A stretch of 64,000 nt of DNA. Source: Vibrio aerogenes. GTDB taxonomy: Bacteria; Pseudomonadota; Gammaproteobacteria; Enterobacterales; Vibrionaceae. Where the stretch lies: positions 620,001 through 684,000 of the forward strand of contig NZ_AP024862.1 of NCBI RefSeq assembly GCF_024346755.1, written 5' to 3'. A program made the translations under genes and the position numbers. The notes under the pieces were generated by a model. The model did no database searches. It was not told the origin of the DNA and was given only the letters and a program-made list of their open reading frames with translations. Each line of letters opens with the position of its first letter. Within the stretch, counting starts at the first letter, position 1. Shown here piece by piece: positions 8,823 to 16,344 of this stretch.

Positions 8823-10040
8823 GTGAGTCACTTTTTATTTAATGAATTACCTGTTATATCATCACAAGGTAAATATATACTTTTCTCTCCCTATACCCGA
8901 GAGAAAATAATTATCGATAATAAGGATTATTTCTCTGAAGAGCTATGTAATGAAATAAATTTATTATCACCAGATTTTTTTCAGAGACCTAAAGAGATTG
9001 TGAATGATTATCTCGACAGATACAATTTGGTTTTATCATTAACTAATGACTGTAACTTAAGATGTACTTATTGTTTCGTTAATGGTGGCCACATTAAATC
9101 ACGGATGACTGAAGAATTAATAGAAGAACGTATTGAAGAGTCTTTTAAATTTATACAAAATCAAGATATATCAAACTTTCAATTGAGCTTTTTTGGTGGA
9201 GAACCGACTCTTTGTATTGATTTAATTAGACATGCTATTAACTTTGTAAATAAACAGAAACCTGAAGATATTAAAGTAAGTTATTCAATCACGACTAATG
9301 GTGCTTTTGGAAAGCAGGTTTCTGATTTTATTATAGAAAATAATATTGCTGTTAGCCTGAGTATGGATGGGCTTCCTGAAGTGCAAAATTTGCAGCGACC
9401 GTTCGAAAATGGTGCAGGGTCGGCAAAATCTGTCGAAAAAACAATTACTCGCTTAATAAAGAATAATATTTATCCTAAAATTCGGGTGACTGTAACCAAG
9501 GTAAATTGTTTTCACATGCCGCAGATTGTCAAATATTTAGGAAATCTGGGAGTGAAAGAAATTCATTTTGAACCAGTAACTGAAAGTGGAAGAGGAACAA
9601 ATACTCCAAGACCATCTAGAGAAGATTTTGTCAGTATGTTATTTGAAGCAATTGATATTGCATCAGATAATAATATGAAAATACTAAACTCAGCATACGC
9701 GAGATTATTCACACCTTCAGTTCACTACTGTGATGGTATGGGAGATAAAAGAAAAATAATAAATTATGATGGTAGTGTTAGCAGTTGCGTGGAAGTAAAT
9801 GATTTAAATCATGAAGCAAAAGATTATTTCATGGTTGACGATTTAACAACAGAGACTTTGGTTAAAAATAACCCAATCTCTGATGCAAATGATGACTGTA
9901 AAGTATGTTTTATGAAGTATAACTGTGCAGGGGGATGTCCCTCAAGGAATTATCATGTCTCCGGAGATATTTATAAACCCGATCCATATCGTTGTTACGT
10001 TGTGAAACATGTTGTTCCAAAAATTATAGAAAGAATGTAG
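8823..10040 (+). CDS. Radical SAM/SPASM peptide maturase
   Basis: A 405-residue radical SAM enzyme. The cluster motif CNLRCTYC (Cys77, Cys81, Cys84) binds the SAM-cleaving [4Fe-4S] cluster, and GGEP (125-128) is the SAM-amine motif. The C-terminal SPASM domain carries Cys303, 322, 359, 362, 368, 372 and 391 in the usual spacing for two auxiliary clusters. An N-terminal ~70-residue region precedes the barrel and may help recognise the leader. The start is GTG 8823, supported by GGAG at 8809-8812. An 11-codon frame from ATG 8807 overlaps this start in another frame and may couple translation. The gene is much more AT-rich than its neighbours, suggesting horizontal transfer. Predicted role: radical cross-linking of the 25-residue peptide encoded upstream. 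Confidence 0.9.
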   Translation: MSHFLFNELPVISSQGKYILFSPYTREKIIIDNKDYFSEELCNEINLLSPDFFQRPKEIVNDYLDRYNLVLSLTNDCNLRCTYCFVNGGHIKSRMTEELIEERIEESFKFIQNQDISNFQLSFFGGEPTLCIDLIRHAINFVNKQKPEDIKVSYSITTNGAFGKQVSDFIIENNIAVSLSMDGLPEVQNLQRPFENGAGSAKSVEKTITRLIKNNIYPKIRVTVTKVNCFHMPQIVKYLGNLGVKEIHFEPVTESGRGTNTPRPSREDFVSMLFEAIDIASDNNMKILNSAYARLFTPSVHYCDGMGDKRKIINYDGSVSSCVEVNDLNHEAKDYFMVDDLTTETLVKNNPISDANDDCKVCFMKYNCAGGCPSRNYHVSGDIYKPDPYRCYVVKHVVPKIIERM

Positions 10041-10048
10041 GACATTAA

Positions 10049-11245
10049 ATGCAAAGAAATATACCACTGTTTATGACCTATGCAGTTTGTTCAAGACTAT
10101 TTTTGTTTCTCCCGATGATGACGATTTTTTTCAGAGAGACAATTGGTCTTAGCTATGATCAGATTATTCTCGTACAGGTTTTTTTCTCTGTTGCAGTGGT
10201 TACTTTGGAAGTACCTATGGGTATTCTGGCTGATCTGTTTGGCCGCAAAGGAACCTTAGTATGTGGTGCTATATTGAGTTTTATCTCTGTGTTGTTATTT
10301 TCTTTGAGTCAGACTGCTATTGATTTATATATTGCTTCATTCCTTTCTGGCTGTTCGGCTGCAATGATTTCAGGTACGGACTCTGCTCTGTTTTTTGAAT
10401 CTCTGGAATCTTTGGGCCGAAAGGAAGAGTTTCATCAATATATGGGAAAAATTGGGTTCTTTAATTTTCTTTTCGTTGCATTCCTCTCGATTCCTGTTGG
10501 ATATGTCATTGAATACAATATGCGATTGCCTTATTTTCTGACGCTGATTCCGGTAAGCCTTTCATTCTTGTGCTTGTTGGGAATGAAAGATCCGTTTCAG
10601 ACCGAACGGAAAGCCGGGCAAGGTGTTTTGGCCCATCTCCGGGGAGCGATAAAAAGTTTGTCCGGAGACAGAGTATTAGTGACACTGATTATGAGTGTCA
10701 CATATTTCACGTTTGCGATGGAATATGGTAACCAAACCTACCAAGCGTTTTTCCGTGAATTTAATATGGACTACACTTGGTTTGGTTACGTTTTCTTTGC
10801 TTTTAGCATGCTGGTATCGTTGTCATCAAAATACTCACATGTGGTCACTTCATGGATAGGTCAGGAAAGGCGTGCTTTACGACTTATTAATCTTTTGATT
10901 GCTGTTTCATTGATATGGTTTGGTCTGTCTTCTTCAGTATGGTCGGCAATATCTGCCTATGCGCTCTTGCGATGTTTGAAGGGAGTAACCGGCCCTTTCT
11001 ACAGTACGCTCATGAATATGAGGATTAAAAATGAACAGCGGAGCACCGTTCTTTCTTTTACATCCTTGATCAACCGCGCTCATTTCGCAATCATCGGGTT
11101 AGGGTTAGGTTGGTTGGCGAAACATCATAGTGTTAGTGTGTCGTACTTAGCTTTGGGAATTTTTTCTGTGTTACTGATATTAGCATTGGGTATTAACGAC
11201 CGAAATCAAATAGCAAATACAGTTGCAGGGAAAGTACGGTCATGA
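10049..11245 (+). CDS. MFS transporter, probable exporter of the modified peptide
   Basis: A 398-residue major facilitator superfamily protein with about 12 hydrophobic helices. The loop between helices 2 and 3 carries the family signature GILADLFGRKGTL. It starts 8 bases after the maturase stop with an AGGA ribosome-binding site, so the two are co-transcribed. By position it is the likely export or self-protection protein of the RiPP locus; the substrate is inferred from context only. No dedicated leader peptidase gene is present in the locus. Confidence 0.8.
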   Translation: MQRNIPLFMTYAVCSRLFLFLPMMTIFFRETIGLSYDQIILVQVFFSVAVVTLEVPMGILADLFGRKGTLVCGAILSFISVLLFSLSQTAIDLYIASFLSGCSAAMISGTDSALFFESLESLGRKEEFHQYMGKIGFFNFLFVAFLSIPVGYVIEYNMRLPYFLTLIPVSLSFLCLLGMKDPFQTERKAGQGVLAHLRGAIKSLSGDRVLVTLIMSVTYFTFAMEYGNQTYQAFFREFNMDYTWFGYVFFAFSMLVSLSSKYSHVVTSWIGQERRALRLINLLIAVSLIWFGLSSSVWSAISAYALLRCLKGVTGPFYSTLMNMRIKNEQRSTVLSFTSLINRAHFAIIGLGLGWLAKHHSVSVSYLALGIFSVLLILALGINDRNQIANTVAGKVRS

Positions 11246-11302
11246 CATTTTTACTTATATGAGGTCATTGTTACCTTATGTACGCTTTCTCACTCATTAT
11301 TT

Positions 11303-11322
11303 CCAGGGTCAATAGACCCTGG
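11303..11322. terminator. Bidirectional hairpin between the MFS gene and grpB
   Basis: A perfect 8-bp stem (ccagggtc with gaccctgg) and an AATA loop. It overlaps the grpB stop codon at 11309-11311 and serves both converging genes. The same stem-loop occurs at 34629-34650 and, degenerate, at 30640-30656, so it belongs to a small repeat family. Confidence 0.6.
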
Positions 11323-11869
11323 TGCGTGTTTGTTCCCATAAACAGGCAGCGCGGTAAATGGTATCCATATACGGATCCTTAATTGCGTAGTAGGATTCAG
11401 CGTCGTCAGGAAAGCGTTTGGCAAGCGCTTGTTTTACGGTCGCGTATGCTTGTCTGACCATCGAATCGTGACGCAGAAAGTCTCTGAATAATAATGGATA
11501 TTTTTGATTGAGCCGGCCGGATTCGCGGATATGTATATGCGCTTCACGTTCACCGTTTTTTTCACGGAAGTACAATTTTTTCAGTTCATCCGAATTTTCA
11601 TCTTCACCGACTAAGTTGTCCGACTGTATGTCAGGTAAGTACCTGTAACCCGCCTGAGATAGTTTTCCGGTAATTTCCGGATGACTGAGATCACGGACGG
11701 TGACCTGAATATCGATGACGTTTTTGGCCGGTAGTCCGGGAACAGATGTAGAACCGATATGATCGATTTGGATTGCCAGACTTTCCAGAACATTTTGTAG
11801 TTGTTGTTCAATTTGCTTATATGCCTGTGGCCATTGCGGGTCAGGTGCTGAGATGGTAATTCGTGCCAT
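11309..11869 (-). CDS. GrpB family protein (nucleotidyltransferase-like fold)
   Basis: A 186-residue GrpB/UPF0157 protein. The block DHIGSTSVPGLPAKNVIDIQV (residues ~37-57) is the family signature and resembles the GS...D.D active site of nucleotidyltransferases. A second conserved part is HIHI near residue 110. The molecular function of the family is unproven. Start ATG 11869 has an AAGGAAAG ribosome-binding site. Single gene, converging with the RiPP locus. Confidence 0.85.
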   Translation of the reverse strand: MARITISAPDPQWPQAYKQIEQQLQNVLESLAIQIDHIGSTSVPGLPAKNVIDIQVTVRDLSHPEITGKLSQAGYRYLPDIQSDNLVGEDENSDELKKLYFREKNGEREAHIHIRESGRLNQKYPLLFRDFLRHDSMVRQAYATVKQALAKRFPDDAESYYAIKDPYMDTIYRAACLWEQTRTRVY

Positions 11870-11925
11870 TTGTCTTTCCTTGTATTTTGACCTGGGCCGT
11901 ATGGTACATTTTCAGGTCATATGTG

Positions 11926-12190
11926 TATACCCAAGTGACCTTAAGATGCAGGATTCAGAGCGCCATCAACAGGTCCGGTTCAAGGAAAAGAACTGAAGGA
12001 ATGCACCCGCCTTTCGAAGTTATTTGACGCAGAAATGGACCTGTTGATGCGCTCCCGAAGGGCGAGATTGATTGGCTCCTGCCCTGTGTTACTGATTTTC
12101 AACGTAGAATGACTATGTTTACAAATCAGTGCCTTGGTCAGAAGCCAATCAACTCTCGCTGAACATGCATCTTAAGGTCACTTGGGTATA
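11926..12190. mobile_element. 265-bp MITE-like element with 25-bp perfect terminal inverted repeats
   Basis: The left end (11926-11950, beginning tatacccaagtgaccttaag) and the right end (12166-12190) are exact reverse complements over 25 bases. Inside are two further nested inverted repeats: 11958-11976 with 12037-12054 (...catcaacaggtcc / ggacctgttgatg...) and 12062-12077 with 12143-12159 (...gattgattggct / agccaatcaa...), the second extended by actgattt / aaatcagt. There is no coding capacity. The structure fits a non-autonomous miniature transposable element that folds into a cruciform or structured RNA. Degenerate right ends occur at 13603 and 30718. No target-site duplication was clear by eye. 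Confidence 0.7.
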
Positions 12191-12445
12191 TATATCTTTG
12201 TTTTGATTGATTTACCTCAAACTGATGCCGGAAAAATTTAACCGCATAATGGCCTGATTATGGTGATAGTGACTGTTTGGATGGTTGCCCGTGTTAAATG
12301 TCAGTGAAATCCCCTGTTCTTTTGATGATTGTTGGTGGATATTGTTAAATTAAGCTTGGTTTTATGTTGATAGAGTGTTTTCAATTGCTGCCGTAATATG
12401 TGACGCGTTGTCTATTTGTTCTTTCATTTATAAAAGGAGTTTATT

Positions 12446-13552
12446 ATGGGCAATTTGCCACGCACAGTCACTTCACCAACAAAATTCATCATTGGAACAC
12501 ATCAACTGGCACAAATGGCTGAATATGTCTCTCCACTGGGAAAACATGCCTTTATTTTGTCAAGCCAATCTAATTTTGATCGGGTTGAATCACTGGCCGT
12601 TCCGGCGCTGAAAGAAGCCGGGATTGGATGTGTCATTGAAAAATTTAATCGTCAGTGCACCGAAGCAGAAATTCAGCGGTTGGGGCGAATCGTTGTTCAG
12701 CGGGGAGCTGATGTGATAGTTGGGGTCGGTGGTGGTCAGGCGCTGGATTGCGCTAAAGCCGTTGCTTATTACCAGAGAAAGCCCCTTGTGCTTTATCCGA
12801 CAGTCGCATCGACGGATGCGCCGTGTACGGCACTCTCTGTGATTTATACCGAAGAAGGGGAGTTTGAACGTTACTTATTTTTACCCCGTAATCCGGATGC
12901 TGTGGTGGCGGATACCGGGATTCTTGCCGCAGCCCCGCAATATTTCTTTTCTGCGGGTGTCGGGGATGCGCTGGCAACTTACTTCGAAGCGAGAGCCTGC
13001 TATGAGGCAGACGGGGTGAATCTGGTGCTGAAAAGGCCCTCACGAACAGGTTTAGGGCTGGCGCGTTTATGTTATCAGCTGCTGAGTGAAAATGTAGAAA
13101 AGGCGATGGAAGCGGTTCGCGATAAAGTCATGACACCGGCGCTGGAACAAATGCTGGAAGCCACTATTTATCTCAGTGGTGTCGGTGCTGAAGCCGGCGG
13201 TCTGGCTGCTGCACATGCCGTGAATAACGGGATGTCTGTCATTGCTGATCTGCATGAGACCCAGCATGGTGAGAAAGTGGTTTTTGGGCTGCTGACGCAG
13301 TTAGTGCTGGAAGATGCACCGCAGGATGAATTTGATGAAGTGATCCGGATTGCGAAAGCGGCTGAGTTGCCTTTGAGTTTGAAAGAAATGGGCCTGAAGT
13401 CCTTCATTGAAGCCGACTGGCGAAAAGTGGCTGAAGTGGCTTGTGATGAGAAAGATACCATGAGTAATATGCCGGTCCCGGTCAGTGTGGATGACGTGTA
13501 TCAGGCGATGGTCAAAGCGAATGAAATTGCAGAGTCTTATTGCATGGCCTGA
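12446..13552 (+). CDS. gldA: Glycerol dehydrogenase (NAD-dependent)
   Basis: A 368-residue iron/zinc-type polyol dehydrogenase that oxidises glycerol to dihydroxyacetone. It aligns throughout with E. coli GldA (367 residues). The NAD-binding block GVGGGQALDCAK is at 93-104, STDAPC at 122-127, and the metal ligands are Asp174 (GVGDAL), His257 (AAAHAVNNG) and His274 (HGEKV). Start ATG 12446 is preceded by AAAAGGAG at good spacing. It stands alone. No dihydroxyacetone kinase gene is adjacent. Confidence 0.93.
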   Translation: MGNLPRTVTSPTKFIIGTHQLAQMAEYVSPLGKHAFILSSQSNFDRVESLAVPALKEAGIGCVIEKFNRQCTEAEIQRLGRIVVQRGADVIVGVGGGQALDCAKAVAYYQRKPLVLYPTVASTDAPCTALSVIYTEEGEFERYLFLPRNPDAVVADTGILAAAPQYFFSAGVGDALATYFEARACYEADGVNLVLKRPSRTGLGLARLCYQLLSENVEKAMEAVRDKVMTPALEQMLEATIYLSGVGAEAGGLAAAHAVNNGMSVIADLHETQHGEKVVFGLLTQLVLEDAPQDEFDEVIRIAKAAELPLSLKEMGLKSFIEADWRKVAEVACDEKDTMSNMPVPVSVDDVYQAMVKANEIAESYCMA

Positions 13553-13602
13553 CTCATGGTGACCTCGTTTCTGACCCGGATGACAGGTCAGAAATGATAT
13601 GT

Positions 13603-13628
13603 ATGCATCTTGAGGTTACTTTAGGTTG
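13603..13628. repeat. Degenerate end of the 265-bp MITE-like element
   Basis: The sequence tgcatcttgaggttacttta matches the right terminal repeat at 12166-12190 with a few substitutions. No partner end is nearby, so it is a relic. Confidence 0.4.
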
Positions 13629-13689
13629 TTTGAGGATGTAATATACTGATTTTATTTGCATTCGGCTTTTATGTTGATTTGAGGTAAAG

Positions 13690-14505
13690 ATGCATATCGA
13701 TTCTGACGGCATTCGTTCTGATATGATTTTTCATCATTTCTCCGGGCAGGTCACGGAGAAGGAAAATTATGTCGTTGTTAAAACACCATCCAACCCGGGG
13801 TTCTACTGGGGGAATTATCTGGTTTTTCCGCAGCCGCCGCTTGGGGGGGATTTTCTGCACTGGCGTCACCTGTTCGTCTCTGAATTCCGGAATGATCAAG
13901 ATGTTAAACATATGTCATTTTGCTGGCTGAAACCGACAGAACACATTCAGACTGAATATTCAGACTTTCTGTCTCAGGGGTTCGAATATGATGAAGTACT
14001 GGTATTAAAAGGCAGTCAGTTCTGTTTGCCCGGACGCCGGAATGAAGAGATTCAGTGCCGGCCGGTTTTAACCGATGCAGAGTGGCAACAGGTGATTGCA
14101 CTGCACTTACTGGTTTATCCGGATAGCTGCCGGAATGAAGCGGAGTGTCTTTATGTTGACCGGACTTATGCGGCGTATCGCAGCATGCAGGCTGCCGGGC
14201 TCGGAGGGTTGCACGGCGCCTTTATTGGCGATCAGCTGGTCGCAAGTCTGGGGCTGTTTTTTGATGGGGAGATTGGCCGTTTTCAGAATGTTGAGACCCA
14301 TCCGGACTTCAGGCAACGCGGTATTTGTAAAACCATGGTTTACGATATATCGGTTGCAGCGATGCAGCAACATCCTCAAATCCGGCATTTAATTCTGCAT
14401 GCTGACAGTGAATATATTGCAGCGGAAATATACCGCTCTGTTGGCTATGAAGTGTGTGAAACGATTTGTGAATTATGTCTGACACCTGAAGCAGCAGCAC
14501 GATAA
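13690..14505 (+). CDS. GNAT family N-acetyltransferase
   Basis: A 271-residue protein. The C-terminal half (residues ~130-265) is a GNAT fold with an acetyl-CoA-binding stretch near FRQRGICKTMVYDI. The last strand carries the typical AAEIYRSVGYEVCE motif. The N-terminal ~130 residues are an extra domain with many aromatic residues (GFYWGNYLVFP). The substrate is unknown. Start ATG 13690 is preceded by GAGGT. It is followed at about 110 bases by the DUF1007 gene but there is no clear functional link. Confidence 0.75.
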   Translation: MHIDSDGIRSDMIFHHFSGQVTEKENYVVVKTPSNPGFYWGNYLVFPQPPLGGDFLHWRHLFVSEFRNDQDVKHMSFCWLKPTEHIQTEYSDFLSQGFEYDEVLVLKGSQFCLPGRRNEEIQCRPVLTDAEWQQVIALHLLVYPDSCRNEAECLYVDRTYAAYRSMQAAGLGGLHGAFIGDQLVASLGLFFDGEIGRFQNVETHPDFRQRGICKTMVYDISVAAMQQHPQIRHLILHADSEYIAAEIYRSVGYEVCETICELCLTPEAAAR

Positions 14506-14616
14506 GCCGGGTTATTGCGGAAGAAAAAGGTGATGGATTCCCTGACAGATTCTTGACTTTATCCGGGAAGTGATATGTTATAAAGTAACAATTCATGTGA
14601 CGTATCAGGTGCCATT

Positions 14617-15288
14617 TTGTTTGTGATGAACCGGCAAAATCAAATCAAACTCCGGATCGTGTGTTGTCTTATGTTGCTGAGCCTGCCATGCCGGACATTT
14701 GCACACCCGCATTCATGGATGGATCTTCAGACTTATATCAAGAGCAGCCAGACAGCATTGACCGGGTTTTCCATGGTCTGGACCTTTGACCCTATGACAA
14801 CTGCTTATCTGTTTGATGGTGAGGATATGTCAGATGGCCATCGTAAACAGACCTTGCAGAAACTGGCTGACTCGATGATCCGCAATATGCTTTCAACGCA
14901 CTATTTCACCTACTTTTACGATAACAAGACGCCAGTCCGTTATCAGAAAGTCAACACAGCAAAACTGACCACACATGCCGGTAAAGCCACGCTCAGCTTT
15001 GAACTGAATCTGGTCAAGCCTTATCCATTCAATGGTCATACGCTGCAGCTGAGGATTTTTGACCCGACTTACTATGTCGATATGTCGTGGAAATCAGCCA
15101 AAGATGTGAAACTGAATCCGGCAGCAGGGGAACATTGTGTCACCCGGCTGAAAGCGCCTCATCCAACATCTGCACAGGTCAGTTATGCGATGTCGATCCC
15201 GGCAGATGCTGATCCGGATGATACGCTGGGCCAGCTTTTTACTCAGACGCTTGAGCTGACTTGTCACCCCGAACCGAACCATTCCTGA
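14617..15288 (+). CDS. DUF1007 periplasmic protein, partner of the NicO transporter
   Basis: A 223-residue exported protein with a signal peptide ending CRTFA, after which the mature protein begins with the metal-ligand-rich HPHSWMD. This is the DUF1007 family, regularly encoded next to nickel/cobalt exporters or importers and thought to handle metal in the periplasm. The start could be TTG 14617 (AGGTG upstream) or ATG 14626; the mature protein is the same. The next gene begins 16 bases after the stop, so the pair is an operon. Confidence 0.8.
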   Translation: MFVMNRQNQIKLRIVCCLMLLSLPCRTFAHPHSWMDLQTYIKSSQTALTGFSMVWTFDPMTTAYLFDGEDMSDGHRKQTLQKLADSMIRNMLSTHYFTYFYDNKTPVRYQKVNTAKLTTHAGKATLSFELNLVKPYPFNGHTLQLRIFDPTYYVDMSWKSAKDVKLNPAAGEHCVTRLKAPHPTSAQVSYAMSIPADADPDDTLGQLFTQTLELTCHPEPNHS

Positions 15289-15304
15289 TAAGGATTCTGA
15301 ATCT

Positions 15305-16279
15305 ATGCCATCTCACCAGCATACTGAACATTGTAAAGTCAATCATCAGCATCCGGAAAAACCCCGATACTTACGGCTCAATCCGCTGTATCTTGTCTTG
15401 ATGGTCATGATAGCCGCCGGTTGGATTGTCTGGTCTCACTGGCCGGTCATTTTGATGACCAGTATTCACTGGCAGAAAAACATCATCAATCAACTGAGTG
15501 AATTAATCTATACCGCCCGGCACGATCCCGGTTCAGTCCGGTTGCTGCTGGAAATCAGTTTTCTGTATGGTATTTTTCATTCCCTTGGGCCGGGGCATGG
15601 CAAAGTGGTTGTCAGTACTTATCTGGCGACCCATCAAACTAAAATCAGAATCGGGCTGGTGATTCCGGTGGTTGCCGCATTGATTCAGGCTTTGGTGGCG
15701 ATCTTTCTGGTCACGCTGTTTTTATATATTTTTCACACCACGATGCATCAGCTCAACGCCACGGTGCAGTACTTCTTCCATGCCAGTGCGTCAGGGGTTA
15801 TTTTGATCGGTATTTATCTGGTGGGACGATCAGTCATGACCTGGCGTCGACAGGCACATGAGCACGACCACAATCACGATCATCACTGTAGCTGCGGGCA
15901 CCAGCATGTTGTCAGTGCGGATGCGATTAATAATGCCAGCAGTCTGAAAGAATATCTGGCACTGATTTTCAGTATTGGTGCCCGGCCATGCACCGGCGCA
16001 TTACTGGTGCTGTTCTTTGCGCATCTGGCAAATGCTTACTGGCTGGGGGTGATCAGCAGTATTCTGATGGGAGCCGGAACTGCGCTGACGACAACCTGTA
16101 TCGCGTTTTTTACGGTATCCGGAAAAAAATTCATCAGTTTCTATACCAGGGATTCACTGGCAGATTTCAGACATACCGGTCTGATTCTCAAAATACTGGC
16201 AGGGATTGTGTTGGTGTTATTGGGTCTGATTTTACTCAATCAGGGCACATTCGGCATGTCACCGGTATTTGGGAAATGA
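15305..16279 (+). CDS. NicO/RcnA-type nickel-cobalt transporter
   Basis: A 324-residue membrane protein of the NicO family with about six to seven helices. The first conserved motif is in SLGPGHGKVVVSTYLATH (residues ~96-113), which holds the HGK signature, and the second is SIGARPCTGALLVL near residue 225. Between them lies a His-rich cytoplasmic loop (HEHDHNHDHHCSCGHQH) that binds metal. The N-terminus is also His-rich. It moves Ni2+ or Co2+ across the inner membrane; direction cannot be told from sequence. It is translated with the DUF1007 gene upstream and ends at a strong terminator. Confidence 0.88.
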   Translation: MPSHQHTEHCKVNHQHPEKPRYLRLNPLYLVLMVMIAAGWIVWSHWPVILMTSIHWQKNIINQLSELIYTARHDPGSVRLLLEISFLYGIFHSLGPGHGKVVVSTYLATHQTKIRIGLVIPVVAALIQALVAIFLVTLFLYIFHTTMHQLNATVQYFFHASASGVILIGIYLVGRSVMTWRRQAHEHDHNHDHHCSCGHQHVVSADAINNASSLKEYLALIFSIGARPCTGALLVLFFAHLANAYWLGVISSILMGAGTALTTTCIAFFTVSGKKFISFYTRDSLADFRHTGLILKILAGIVLVLLGLILLNQGTFGMSPVFGK

Positions 16280-16302
16280 TACTAAAGGCTTGTGTTTTGT
16301 TT

Positions 16303-16330
16303 GACAGCCCCTGACGGGGCTGTCGCGTTT
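16303..16330 (+). terminator. Terminator after the NicO transporter gene
   Basis: A perfect 9-bp stem (gacagcccc / ggggctgtc) with a 4-base loop, followed by GCGTTTC. It lies between converging genes and may work in both directions. Confidence 0.75.
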
Positions 16331-16344
16331 CATGCGCTTAATAT

